Shown: piece by piece, positions 14,889-23,826 of the stretch
How positions within the stretch are numbered: the first letter of the stretch is position 1
How the letters are laid out: the number at the start of each line of letters is the position of its first letter
Assembly: GCA_948964545.1 (NCBI GenBank)
Contig: CAREDV010000001.1
Coordinates: forward strand, 310,001 to 374,000
Direction of reading: 5' to 3'
Length of the DNA: 64,000 nucleotides
DNA from: an uncultured bacterium
GTDB taxonomy: Bacteria; Cyanobacteriota; Vampirovibrionia; Gastranaerophilales; Gastranaerophilaceae
Position numbers and translations under genes: made by a program
Notes under the pieces: model-generated
Seen by the model: the letters and a program-made list of their open reading frames with translations, nothing else
What the model was told of the DNA's origin: nothing
Database searches by the model: none

Positions 14889-15704
14889 ATGAAAAGAATT
14901 AAATTGAGAGATTTTGAAATAGGCGGGGATAAGCTTACTATTTTAGCTGGTCCTTGTGCTATTGAAAGTATGGAAATCCTTGAAGAAACTGCTAAAGGAT
15001 TAAAGGAGATTACCAAAAAACTGGATATCAACTTCGTGTTCAAGTCATCGTTTGACAAAGCAAACCGTTCTTCTATAACCTCATTTAGGGGGCCGGGAAT
15101 GGAAAAAGGTTTGGAAATGCTTCAGGCTATCAAGAATAAATATGATTTGCCTATTGTAACAGATATTCATATACCTGAACAAGCAGAACCTGTAAGCAAG
15201 GTTGCTGATATTCTGCAGATTCCTGCATTTTTATGCAGGCAGACTGATTTGTTGGTTTCAGCAGCTAAAACAGGTAAAATTGTTAATATTAAAAAAGGTC
15301 AGTTTTTAGCGCCCGAACAGATGAAACCACTTGTAAAAAAAGTTGAGGATAGCGGTAACAGCAATATTTTATTGACTGACAGAGGCACAAGTTTTGGATA
15401 TAACAATCTTGTGGTTGATTTTAGAGGAATCTCTATTATGCAAAGTTTCGGTTATCCTGTTGTTTTTGATGCTACACATAGTGTTCAGTTACCAGGGGCG
15501 CAGGGAACTTGCTCTGGCGGTGACAGAAGATTTGTTCCGATTTTGGCAAAAGCTGCAATGGCAGTTGGTACAAATGTTCTGTTCTTTGAGGTTCATCCTG
15601 ATCCCGACTGTGCAAAATGTGACGGTCCGAATATGGTTGCGCTCAAGGATGCTGAGGAATTATTCAAAACTTGCAAAGATATTTTTGAGTTGGTGAAAAG
15701 ATGA
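14889..15704 (+). CDS. kdsA: 3-deoxy-8-phosphooctulonate (KDO-8-P) synthase
   Basis: Condenses phosphoenolpyruvate and arabinose-5-phosphate to KDO-8-P for lipopolysaccharide, evidence of an outer membrane. Landmarks: LTILAGPCAIES, FKSSFDKANRSS, RGPGMEKGLEML, TDRGTSFGYNNLVVD and FDATHSVQLPGAQG. The ATG at 14889 gives 271 residues, matching the family; an upstream in-frame ATG at 14832 lies inside the pilin gene and is rejected. Its end overlaps the next gene as ATGA. Confidence 0.95.
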   Translation: MKRIKLRDFEIGGDKLTILAGPCAIESMEILEETAKGLKEITKKLDINFVFKSSFDKANRSSITSFRGPGMEKGLEMLQAIKNKYDLPIVTDIHIPEQAEPVSKVADILQIPAFLCRQTDLLVSAAKTGKIVNIKKGQFLAPEQMKPLVKKVEDSGNSNILLTDRGTSFGYNNLVVDFRGISIMQSFGYPVVFDATHSVQLPGAQGTCSGGDRRFVPILAKAAMAVGTNVLFFEVHPDPDCAKCDGPNMVALKDAEELFKTCKDIFELVKR

Positions 15705-16312
15705 TAATTAAACAGTTTATCGCAGGACAATTGGAAAATAATATGTATTTAGTTGCTGATGAAGCTTCTAAAAAAGCTGTTTTGATTGATGCTTCATCAA
15801 ATATTCCTGAATTGATTGAGTTTGCAAAGGATTATGATGTTCAATATATTCTTTTAACTCATGGGCATTTTGATCATATAATGGGTTTAACCTCATTAAA
15901 AAATGCATTAAATGCAAAAGCTGTAATTTCTAAAGATGATTTGGTAATTTCTGATAATATAAACGAATTTACAAGCCTTTTTGGGCTTCCTGACACTATA
16001 CCTCCTAGCTATGAGAAATTTATAAAAGACGGTGATATATTGAATGTCGGCGAATTAGAGATTAAAGTTATTCATACACCTGGGCATACCGAGGGTGGTG
16101 TATGTTATTTAATCGAGAATAATTTATTTTCAGGTGATACATTGTTTAAGCAAAGTGTAGGCAGAACTGATTTGTTTGGCGGTAACTTTAATAAATTAGT
16201 TGACAGCATTAAAAACAAATTGTTTAAGTTAGATAGTAATATTAAGGTTTTCCCGGGTCATGGCGATATGACAACAATCGGATTTGAGAAAAAGTATAAC
16301 CAATTAGTTTAA
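15701..16312 (+). CDS. MBL-fold hydrolase (glyoxalase II-like)
   Basis: 203 residues with the zinc motif LTHGHFDHIMG (HxHxDH), HTPGHTEGG, SGDTLFKQSVGRTDL and FPGHGDMTT. This set is typical of YcbL/GloB-like hydroxyacylglutathione hydrolase relatives; true substrate unknown. Coupled to kdsA by an ATGA overlap and followed by pheS after 17 bases. Confidence 0.9.
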   Translation: MIIKQFIAGQLENNMYLVADEASKKAVLIDASSNIPELIEFAKDYDVQYILLTHGHFDHIMGLTSLKNALNAKAVISKDDLVISDNINEFTSLFGLPDTIPPSYEKFIKDGDILNVGELEIKVIHTPGHTEGGVCYLIENNLFSGDTLFKQSVGRTDLFGGNFNKLVDSIKNKLFKLDSNIKVFPGHGDMTTIGFEKKYNQLV

Positions 16313-16329
16313 TAAATAAAGGCGAAAAG

Positions 16330-17364
16330 ATGAAAGAACAATTAGAAAAAATATATCAAAATGCGTCATGCGACCTTGAAAAAGTTTCTTCAATTGCAGA
16401 ATTAGAAGAAATTAGAGGTAAATATTTAAGCCGTAAGGGTGAGTTCAATGAGATTAAGAAAAATCTTAAAAATTTATCAGATGAGGATAAAAGAGTTGTA
16501 GGAGCTTTAGCGAATGAGATTACTCAAAAGCTAGAAAGTGCTTTGCGCGCTAAACATGATGAGTTTTATAAAAAAGAACTGGATGAAAAATTAAAGCAGG
16601 AAAGAATTGATATTACACTGCCCGGGAAATTCACATCTCAAGGCAGAGAACATCTTTTGACTTCTACCACAAACGAAATAGTATCAATTTTCCAAAGCTT
16701 GGGATTTTCTGTTGTTCCAAAAGAACATTCACCTGAGGTTGAAACCGAATATTACAACTTTGATGCGTTGAATGTACCGAAAGACCACCCTGCACGTGAT
16801 GTTCAGGATACTTTCTACACAGAACTTGCTTCAAATGTTGTTTTAAGAAGCCAAACATCAGGTGCACAAATTCATGCTATGGAAGGTAAAAACCCGCCAA
16901 TTAGAGTTATTGCACCAGGCAGAGTATACAGAAATGAAAATATAAATGCGCGTAAAAATAACTTTTTTCATCAAATTGAGGGGCTTTATGTTGATAAAGG
17001 TGTTACATTTGGTGATTTAAAAGGTGTATTAAACGAATTTATAAGAATATATTTTGGTGCAAGCAGACCGACAAGATTTAGAAACAGTTTTTTCCCGTTT
17101 ACAGAACCTTCTGCTGAGATTGATGTTCAATGTATTATGTGCGAAGGTAAAGGCTGTAAAATTTGTTCAGGTACAGGCTGGCTTGAAATTTTAGGAGCAG
17201 GAATGGTTGATCCTAATGTTTTAAGAGGGGTTGGAATTGACCCTGATGTATATTCCGGATTTGCTTTCGGAATGGGTGTTGAGCGTCTTGCCATGCTCAA
17301 ATACGCTGTTGACGACATCCGATTATTCTTTAATAATGACGAAAGATTTTTGAAACAGTTTTAA
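16330..17364 (+). CDS. pheS: Phenylalanyl-tRNA synthetase alpha subunit
   Basis: 344 residues. N-terminal coiled coil binding tRNA, then the class II catalytic core: motif 1 region HPARDVQDTFY, motif 2 VYRNENINARKNNFFHQIEG, FTEPSAEIDVQC and motif 3 GFAFGMGVERLAMLKY. A cysteine cluster (CEGKGCKICSGTGW) is normal for the family. A terminator follows, so pheT, usually downstream, is elsewhere. Confidence 0.96.
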   Translation: MKEQLEKIYQNASCDLEKVSSIAELEEIRGKYLSRKGEFNEIKKNLKNLSDEDKRVVGALANEITQKLESALRAKHDEFYKKELDEKLKQERIDITLPGKFTSQGREHLLTSTTNEIVSIFQSLGFSVVPKEHSPEVETEYYNFDALNVPKDHPARDVQDTFYTELASNVVLRSQTSGAQIHAMEGKNPPIRVIAPGRVYRNENINARKNNFFHQIEGLYVDKGVTFGDLKGVLNEFIRIYFGASRPTRFRNSFFPFTEPSAEIDVQCIMCEGKGCKICSGTGWLEILGAGMVDPNVLRGVGIDPDVYSGFAFGMGVERLAMLKYAVDDIRLFFNNDERFLKQF

Positions 17365-17387
17365 GACCTCATAAGAGGTCTTTTTTA
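17363..17387 (+). terminator. Intrinsic terminator after pheS
   Basis: AAGACCTC/GAGGTCTT with ATAA loop and T run; overlaps the pheS stop codon and reads toward the convergent SIS gene. Confidence 0.85.
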
Positions 17388-18440
17388 TTTAACAATTTTA
17401 TTTAATCCGTGCGGTTTGTCAACGTTTCTGCCGAGTGCTTTTGCTGTTTCAAGTGCCAACAATTGTGCTATGACCACAATACAGAATGATTTTACTATAT
17501 CGCTTTCGCAATCAATGTTTATATGATGTTTAGCTTTAATTTTATCATTAGAACATCCGATTATGCATATAGGCGGATTGTAGTCTTCTACAATTTTGTT
17601 CAAATTTTTTATCGCAGTGTAACTTAATTCATTTATTGAAATATGTATAAATGCAGGTTTGTTGTTCAAAATCGCAACATGTCCGTGCATAAATTCACCT
17701 AAAATGTTAGAATAAACATTGATATAAGATGTTTCTTTAATCTTTAAAGATGCTTCTTTTGCGATTGCATAAGAAATTCCGTCTGCAGTAATTACAATAT
17801 TCTTGAATTTTGCAAGGAATTTAGCTGTATCCTTTATTATAGGATGAAGTTCATACGTTTTTTCAATATTGGCAGTTATTGTTTTTAACTGTTCAATGTA
17901 ATGAGATATGTCAATTCCCTTATGCGCTGCGTATTTTAAAACCAGTAGAGTGCAGCAAAGCATCTGAGTTGTTAAAGATTTTGTTGCTGCAATGCTTTTT
18001 TCTTCACCTGCACAGCAGTCTATTTTAAAATCTGATGCTTCCCAAATTGTTGATCCTTTTTTGTTTGTTATACACAAAGTTCTCATTCCGAGTTCTTTTG
18101 CTTTTCTAAGAGCGGAATTTGTATCAGAAGTTTCGCCTGATTGGGTTATAAAAACATACAGGATATCGCTTTCATGCGGAACTGCGGATTTTAAAAGAAA
18201 TTCGCTTGAATAAATTGCGCGCGCTTCAATGTTTGCAATATTTCCAAATAAATCTGCGGCGTAGCGTGCGCAGTGGTAAGATGAACCGCTTGCAACAATT
18301 ACAACTTTTTGAATATCTGAGGGAATATCAAAAAGTATGTAATTGTTATCGTTTACATGAGTGTTTAGCAAATTTTCGAGCACATTTGCCTGCTCGAAAA
18401 TTTCTGTTTCCATGCTTGATTTAGGTTTTGAATTAAACAT
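17385..18440 (-). CDS. Double-SIS sugar isomerase (GlmS C-terminal-like / NagB-II-like)
   Basis: 351 residues with two sugar isomerase (SIS) domains, about 45-170 and 205-330. It matches the isomerase half of GlmS (SSMETEIFEQ at the start; VIVASGSSYHCARYAADLFG; TQSGETSDT; EKSIAATKSLTTQM; C-terminal KPHGLNKIVK) but lacks the N-terminal glutaminase with its catalytic Cys. Such proteins are usually glucosamine-6-phosphate deaminases (NagB-II), FrlB- or AgaS-like enzymes. Which one cannot be decided here. Confidence 0.82.
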   Translation of the reverse strand: MFNSKPKSSMETEIFEQANVLENLLNTHVNDNNYILFDIPSDIQKVVIVASGSSYHCARYAADLFGNIANIEARAIYSSEFLLKSAVPHESDILYVFITQSGETSDTNSALRKAKELGMRTLCITNKKGSTIWEASDFKIDCCAGEEKSIAATKSLTTQMLCCTLLVLKYAAHKGIDISHYIEQLKTITANIEKTYELHPIIKDTAKFLAKFKNIVITADGISYAIAKEASLKIKETSYINVYSNILGEFMHGHVAILNNKPAFIHISINELSYTAIKNLNKIVEDYNPPICIIGCSNDKIKAKHHINIDCESDIVKSFCIVVIAQLLALETAKALGRNVDKPHGLNKIVK

Positions 18441-18499
18441 TCTTACACCAATCCTTGATAAATTTGTACGAAACCTGATGTGTAGGTGTAGGCTTCGCG

Positions 18500-19942
18500 C
18501 TACTCTAATAGCTCTTTCATTAGGTCGTTAACCGCTTTCGGGTTAGCTCTGCCTTTGGTTTCTTTCATTACCTGACCTACAAAGAAACCGAGCAATTGAA
18601 CTTTTCCGCCTTTGTATTTTTCAACTTGATCAGGGTTAGCGTCAACTACTTTCTGGCAAATTTCTTTGATTGCTCCTTCATCAGAAATTTGGCTCAATCC
18701 GCGTTTCTCAACAATTGAAGAAGCTTTTTCGCCCTCTTTCATCATATCGATAATAATTTGTTTACCGATATTGTTGGAAATTGTATTCTTTTCAATCAAT
18801 GAAATTAATTCTGCTAAGTTTTCAGGAGTTAATTTTGTTTCAGTGATTTCAAGTTTTTCTTCTTTCAAGTAAGCTGCGATTTCACCCATAATAAAGTTTA
18901 CGGCGATTTTTGCAGAAGCACCTGTTTTCAAAACTTCGTCAAAGAACAATGCCAATCCCATTTGTTCAACGATAACTGAAGCATCGTATTCGCTCAAACC
19001 TAATGACATATAACGTTCACGTTTAGCTTGAGGAAGTTCAGGCATTTTGTCCTGAATTTCTTTTACCCATTCTCTTGAAATTTTCAAAGGCATTAAATCA
19101 GGTTCAGGGAAGTATCTGTAATCGTGAGCATCTTCTTTACCTCTCATAGAACGAGTTTCACGAGAGTTGTCATCCCACAATCTTGTTTCTTGAACTACTT
19201 GACCGCCTTCTTCAACGATTTCAATCTGTCTGTCGATTTCGTATTCGATAGCTCTTTGCAAAGCTGAGAAGCTGTTTACGTTTTTGATTTCTGCACGTGT
19301 ACCGAATTCTTTAGAACCTTTCGGCATGATAGAAATGTTTGCATCGCATCTCATTGAACCTTCTTCGAGGTTTCCGTCGCAAACGCCGATGTAGCGGACG
19401 ATGTTGCGCAATTCTTCCATATAATTTCTTGCTTCTTCAGATGAGCGCATATCAGGTTCTGATACGATTTCAAGAAGCGGTGTGCCTGCGCGGTTTAAGT
19501 CAACAAGTGAATAACTTGAACCTGCAAGTCCGTCAGCACCTGCGTGAACAAGTTTTCCTGCATCTTCTTCCAAATGGGCACGTGTAATTCCGATTCTTTT
19601 GCCTTTAACATCTAAATATCCGTTAACGCAAATAGGTTCATCGTATTGAGAAATTTGGTAACCTTTTGGGAGATCAGGATAGAAATATTGTTTTCTGTCG
19701 AATTTACAGCGTTCGGGGATTTCGCAGTTTAATGCCAAACCTGTTAATATACCCATATTAACTACTTCTTTGTTTAATACAGGCAATACACCTGGCATTC
19801 CTAAAGTAATAGGTGATGTCTGCGAGTTTGGCTCATGTCCAAATTCGCATCCGTCAGGTGCGAAAATTTTTGATTTGGTTTTCAATTGTGCGTGAACTTC
19901 CAAACCTATAACTACTTCATATTTATCTCTTAAATCTTCCAT
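18500..19942 (-). CDS. gatB: Asp-tRNA(Asn)/Glu-tRNA(Gln) amidotransferase subunit B
   Basis: 480 residues with VIGLEVHAQLKTKSKIF, ITRAHLEEDAGKL, DLNRAGTPLLEIVSEPDM and the C-terminal YqeY-like tail (GKVQLLGFFVGQVMKETKGRA). Acts with GatA and GatC to amidate mischarged tRNAs; neither is adjacent. Its presence fits a non-discriminating GltX (31119-32579). AAGGAG precedes the ATG. Confidence 0.96.
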   Translation of the reverse strand: MEDLRDKYEVVIGLEVHAQLKTKSKIFAPDGCEFGHEPNSQTSPITLGMPGVLPVLNKEVVNMGILTGLALNCEIPERCKFDRKQYFYPDLPKGYQISQYDEPICVNGYLDVKGKRIGITRAHLEEDAGKLVHAGADGLAGSSYSLVDLNRAGTPLLEIVSEPDMRSSEEARNYMEELRNIVRYIGVCDGNLEEGSMRCDANISIMPKGSKEFGTRAEIKNVNSFSALQRAIEYEIDRQIEIVEEGGQVVQETRLWDDNSRETRSMRGKEDAHDYRYFPEPDLMPLKISREWVKEIQDKMPELPQAKRERYMSLGLSEYDASVIVEQMGLALFFDEVLKTGASAKIAVNFIMGEIAAYLKEEKLEITETKLTPENLAELISLIEKNTISNNIGKQIIIDMMKEGEKASSIVEKRGLSQISDEGAIKEICQKVVDANPDQVEKYKGGKVQLLGFFVGQVMKETKGRANPKAVNDLMKELLE

Positions 19943-19972
19943 TTTTTCTCCTTATTAACGTTATTTATGGCA

Positions 19973-21082
19973 TTATTTTACCATAAACATTTTCATCAAA
20001 TCAAGGAGATTTTTGTGCATTTTTACATTGTGAACTCTTATGTAGTCAACATTTCTTTCTATTGCAAGTGCGTTGAATATAGCAGTATAGGTGTCATCTT
20101 GTGTTTCAAGGAATGATTTTCGCGAAAGTCCGAGCATTACGGGGCATCCGAGTGATTTGAATTCTTCAACGCGCCTGATTATTTCAAAGTTGTTTTCGCG
20201 AGTTTTGCCAAAGCCTATTCCTGGGTCTATGATAATGTTTTCAATATTTAGTGAATGTGCAAAATTTATTTTTTCACGCAGTGTAAGAAAAATTTCTTCT
20301 ATAACATCATTATACTGCGGGCTGTCCTGCATAATTTCAGGCGTTCCTTTAGAATGCTGGATTATAACAGGGCAGTTGTATTTTGCGATTACATCCGCCA
20401 TTTTGTTATCATAGTCAAATCCAGAAACATCATTTATGATATGTGCGCCTGCCTTTAAACATTCCTCTGCTACAAGATTAGAACGTGTATCTATGCTAAT
20501 TGTTGTTTTGTCTTTTGCAAAATCAATAATTGGCAAGAGTTTTTGGAGTTGTTCTTTTGTTGAAACTGGGTTCGAATATGGTTTTGTACTTTCAGCGCCT
20601 ATATCTATAATATCTGCGCCGTCATTTATCATCTCTAAAAGATGCTCTTTAGCTTTTTCAAAGTCATTATATAAGCCGCCGTCAGAGAATGAATTGTCAG
20701 TTATGTTTAGTATTCCGACAAGTTTGGTTTTTGCAGGAACTATTTGCTGAATGAGTTTTTCTCCCAGAAATTTTAACCCTAATGGCTGAAATTTTAGTTT
20801 TTCCGCAGCTTTTTTAATCTCTGATATACTTCCGCCTAAGATACAGTTTGATTTCTCTATTTTGCCTGTAATAACTTCTCTATGTGTTGCGCAATCTGCA
20901 CCGACTGAAATGGCGGTTTGTTTCAAAATATTTGCCTGCGCAGGAGTTAAATCGTAAATCTTTATATTTTTGTAATCATATTTTCCAACAGCCCGATCTG
21001 CATAAGATTTGTCAAAGCCTATACGGATAAGCTCTGTTTCAAGATTAGCATCTTTAATTTCGCGTAAAATAAAATCGTGCAT
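19973..21082 (-). CDS. folP: Dihydropteroate synthase with N-terminal extension
   Basis: Makes dihydropteroate from p-aminobenzoate and the pterin pyrophosphate in folate synthesis. Core from about residue 118: VGILNITDNSFSDGG, DIGAESTKPYSNPVS, ISIDTRS, IINDVSGFD, IIDPGIGFGKT and RVHNVK. At 369 residues it is about 90-110 longer than E. coli FolP; the extension (LTPAQANILKQTAISVGADC) is seen, to my knowledge, in other longer DHPS proteins. No Shine-Dalgarno; a TAAACT hexamer ends six bases before the ATG. Confidence 0.93.
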   Translation of the reverse strand: MHDFILREIKDANLETELIRIGFDKSYADRAVGKYDYKNIKIYDLTPAQANILKQTAISVGADCATHREVITGKIEKSNCILGGSISEIKKAAEKLKFQPLGLKFLGEKLIQQIVPAKTKLVGILNITDNSFSDGGLYNDFEKAKEHLLEMINDGADIIDIGAESTKPYSNPVSTKEQLQKLLPIIDFAKDKTTISIDTRSNLVAEECLKAGAHIINDVSGFDYDNKMADVIAKYNCPVIIQHSKGTPEIMQDSPQYNDVIEEIFLTLREKINFAHSLNIENIIIDPGIGFGKTRENNFEIIRRVEEFKSLGCPVMLGLSRKSFLETQDDTYTAIFNALAIERNVDYIRVHNVKMHKNLLDLMKMFMVK

Positions 21083-21103
21083 AGATTTAGTTTAGCACAA
21101 ACA

Positions 21104-21580
21104 TTATTTATCAAATTTTTCAACAGCATCGGATGCAACTTTCGTGATATCTGCTAGTCCTGCAATAAGTGTTATTGCTCCAAAACCGTAACCAAGTGCT
21201 CCAGCACAGCCTCTAAACAGTTTGCTTTCAAAGAGAGGTTTGATAAATTTCATCTTTTTAACATTTTTGCCCCAGTTGAGGACAGCATCTTTGGCCCATT
21301 TTGCGTTTTTACAAACCTTTGCCCACAGACCTGTAGATTCTTTTGCAACTGTATTTACCGCTTTTGTAGTATTTGTAACAGTGTTCATCCCTTTTGAAAC
21401 TTTCCCTGCAGATGCAAACATGTCAAATCCTGATTTTGAAGCTTTTACTCTGGCAGCCGAAGTAGTCGCTGCAAGTGCGCCGCCGCCTGTTACAACTTTC
21501 TTTTCGGCATCTTTCTGCTTTTGAGTGCGTTCGTTGCCTGTAAATGTAATGGTATTCAAAGAAACCGACATATTAATCAT
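21104..21580 (-). CDS. Lineage-specific protein with FTG N-terminal motif
   Basis: 158 residues. Begins with a short motif (SLNTITFTGNE), then alanine/glycine-rich and basic helices, and ends with a hydrophobic segment rich in small residues (CAGALGYGFGAITLIAGLA). Overlaps the upstream gene by 8 bases, so the pair is co-translated. No family recognised. The opening resembles that of the 262-residue protein at 36952. Confidence 0.65.
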   Translation of the reverse strand: MINMSVSLNTITFTGNERTQKQKDAEKKVVTGGGALAATTSAARVKASKSGFDMFASAGKVSKGMNTVTNTTKAVNTVAKESTGLWAKVCKNAKWAKDAVLNWGKNVKKMKFIKPLFESKLFRGCAGALGYGFGAITLIAGLADITKVASDAVEKFDK

Positions 21581-22244
21581 TATCTCCGTCTTTTTCTTTT
21601 ATAGCCGTAACTCCTGATGCGACACCGCCTGATACGCCTACTGTATTAACAGTTGCTTTTTCCCAGGTTTCTTTTTTCACACCGCGGATTTTATCCCAGA
21701 CCTGTTTGATACCTGAGGCAGCTTTTTTATAAATTTTCTTAATGCCTGAACCTACGGAGTTAAAGAATTTTACAATCGGTTTACCTATTTTCTTTTCTCC
21801 AAATTTTTGCCAGCCGTTTTTGATATTTTCTACGAATTTTGAGCCTAAGAATTTTGTTCTAAGATTTTTTGCAGTTTTAACTGTACTCAATTTGCAGTCA
21901 GTAATTTGTTTTTTTAAACCCTGCAAGGCTTTGGTTTTGCCTAATTTATTCAAGCCTGTTAGTGATTTTTTAGTACCCCAGCCTGCAGCCATACCGCCTA
22001 ACAAACCTGTTGTGACAACAGCTCCGCCTTTTAAAGCTTTGTTAATCGGTTTTGGGAGATTTAAATCTTTATCTTCTGCCAAATTTTTAAGTTCATCGCG
22101 GTGCTCTTCAAGTTCTTCACGTGTTGATTCATAAGTATCTTCATCCATATCAGCAATGCTGAGTGGCTTTTCATCAACTTCTTGTTCATATGCTTTAAAT
22201 GCAGGACGATAACTGTTTAAAACTTTAGGCTGTATTGTTAACAT
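21573..22244 (-). CDS. Lineage-specific basic protein with glycine-rich hydrophobic segment
   Basis: 223 residues from the ATG at 22244, chosen because TTGGAG lies properly upstream; an earlier in-frame start at 22283 has none. An N-terminal acidic part (DMDEDTYESTREELEEHRDE) is followed by GGAVVTTGLLGGMAAGWG, a possible membrane-inserting stretch, and then a lysine-rich region. The C terminus has another small-residue stretch (VNTVGVSGGVASGVTA). Unknown function; transcribed with the 158-residue gene. Confidence 0.65.
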   Translation of the reverse strand: MLTIQPKVLNSYRPAFKAYEQEVDEKPLSIADMDEDTYESTREELEEHRDELKNLAEDKDLNLPKPINKALKGGAVVTTGLLGGMAAGWGTKKSLTGLNKLGKTKALQGLKKQITDCKLSTVKTAKNLRTKFLGSKFVENIKNGWQKFGEKKIGKPIVKFFNSVGSGIKKIYKKAASGIKQVWDKIRGVKKETWEKATVNTVGVSGGVASGVTAIKEKDGDND

Positions 22245-22354
22245 ATTATTCTCCAATTTTCCAACTAACCTAACGATTGTCAATAAAAATTTTTGCTACC
22301 CTAATCGAATTTTTGTAAAAAAATGTTACATAAGTTATTATTGCACGCAGATTT

Positions 22355-23260
22355 TTATTTGTAAATGAATCTACTTGATTGATGTGAATTTCTGTTAATA
22401 AATTCGCGGTCAATTTTATTCAGACAGTCAAATTTTTTGTTTAACCATTTTGGTGCAATCAAAGTTTTTGAAAAACCATTGCCTGCAAGACGGTGAATTG
22501 TCGTATGAGGCGGAAGATATTCCAAAAAGTCGCAGACACATTTGACATATTCATCTTCGCTCATAAAATCAATGTCCATTTCAGAAAGTTTAGTTCCCTC
22601 AAGTGCGCAGAGCATGTGGATTTTTACCCCGTCAACTCCGAGTCTTGCAAGTTCTTGAGCTGTCTGCATAATCTCATCATGGCTTTCCCATAAACCGAAA
22701 ATTACATGGACACAAACATTAATCCCTGCTTCCTTTGTTTTTTCGTAAGCCCTCAAGAAACAGTCGTAATCGTGTCCGCGGTTAATTTTTTGCAAAGTTT
22801 TATTATGAATGGATTGCAGACCGTATTCAACCCAAGTATAGTAATCATCTTTATATGATGAGATAAGTTTTAATTTATCATCATCTATGCAATCAGGGCG
22901 TGTACCGATTGAAATTCCGACAATATCTGGATGCTTGAGTGCTGAATTATAGATTTTTTCAAGTTCATTAACTGGCTTATAAGTATTTGAAAACGCCTGA
23001 AAATATGACATGAATTTTTCTGCTTTAAAACGTTCTTTTAATGTTTTAGCACCGACATTAACCTGTTCTTCTATAGAAAGAAGGTTAGAGTGTGCTTGTG
23101 AAAAACTGCCGCCGTCATCGCAGAAAATACATCCTCCCGTTGAGATTGTGCCGTCACGGTTTGGACACGAAAAATTGGCATCAAGTGTTATCTTATAAAC
23201 CTTAACGCCAAATTTTTCTTTTAAATGTGCACTAAATTGATTGTAGCGTTTACTATCCAT
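22355..23260 (-). CDS. Radical SAM protein, YhcC/TIGR01212 type
   Basis: 301 residues with the iron-sulfur site CPNRDGTISTGGCIFC near the N terminus, FMSYFQAFSNTYKPV, GISIGTRPDC and a C-terminal GNGFSKTLIAPKWL. This set defines the YhcC family, whose reaction is not firmly established to my knowledge. Its ATG overlaps the stop of a 55-residue zinc-ribbon gene as TAATG, so the two are coupled. Confidence 0.92.
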   Translation of the reverse strand: MDSKRYNQFSAHLKEKFGVKVYKITLDANFSCPNRDGTISTGGCIFCDDGGSFSQAHSNLLSIEEQVNVGAKTLKERFKAEKFMSYFQAFSNTYKPVNELEKIYNSALKHPDIVGISIGTRPDCIDDDKLKLISSYKDDYYTWVEYGLQSIHNKTLQKINRGHDYDCFLRAYEKTKEAGINVCVHVIFGLWESHDEIMQTAQELARLGVDGVKIHMLCALEGTKLSEMDIDFMSEDEYVKCVCDFLEYLPPHTTIHRLAGNGFSKTLIAPKWLNKKFDCLNKIDREFINRNSHQSSRFIYK

Positions 23261-23427
23261 TAATCTTTATTTTCTTCATCATAGATAGGATAAACGTAGT
23301 GTTCTCCACAGTTCGGGCATACAACTTCCTGTTGTTTTCCATCTTCTAATTTTGCTACTTCAAATAAAGTTTTGCATCCTGATTGAACACATCTTATTGC
23401 CCAGCTTGGTCTAATTAATCTTGCCAT
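23260..23427 (-). CDS. Small zinc-ribbon protein coupled to YhcC gene
   Basis: 55 residues (MARLIRPSWAIRCVQSGCKT...), with an N-terminal Cys pair (CVQSGC) and a CPNC pair that would bind one zinc. A perfect AGGAGG stands before the ATG. The stop shares a base with the yhcC-type start, indicating translational coupling and a likely shared role. I do not recognise a named family. Confidence 0.7.
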   Translation of the reverse strand: MARLIRPSWAIRCVQSGCKTLFEVAKLEDGKQQEVVCPNCGEHYVYPIYDEENKD

Positions 23428-23531
23428 AATATTCCTCCTGAGGATATTTTATCATTTTGCTGAATTTTATGCAAGTGATTAATTTATTATTTTGAATGAT
23501 AAAGTTAAAATGTGGCAGAAAGGTGAATTTT

Positions 23532-23825
23532 ATGAAAAAAACATTTATATTTTTATCAATATTTATAATAGGACTTATTGCGTTTTTTGATGCAAGAGAA
23601 AGATTTCAGCAGCTTGATGAAATTTCTGCAAACACTCCCTCTCAGGTCGAAATGAAGCAGATGATTAACAGACCTGATGAGCAGATGAAAAAAGATAATA
23701 TTCAAAATCAAAACAGTGTGCAAAATCTTCAGGATAAAATGAAAGAAAATGACGGTCTTTTACAGCAAAATCAGCTTAATAATGTTGATAAACGCAGGGA
23801 TACTATAAATAATCAAATCCAGTAG
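23532..23825 (+). CDS. Small N-anchored Gln/Asn-rich protein
   Basis: 97 residues from the ATG with AAAGGTG upstream: an N-terminal hydrophobic segment (TFIFLSIFIIGLIAFFD) and then a hydrophilic Gln/Asn/Asp-rich helix (KKDNIQNQNSVQNLQDKMKE). Anchored or exported; no family recognised. Convergent with the next gene, one base apart. Confidence 0.6.
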   Translation: MKKTFIFLSIFIIGLIAFFDARERFQQLDEISANTPSQVEMKQMINRPDEQMKKDNIQNQNSVQNLQDKMKENDGLLQQNQLNNVDKRRDTINNQIQ

Positions 23826-23826
23826 T

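Noticed and set aside
17385..18440. glmS
   Set aside because: The glutaminase domain with its N-terminal Cys is missing; only the two SIS domains are present.
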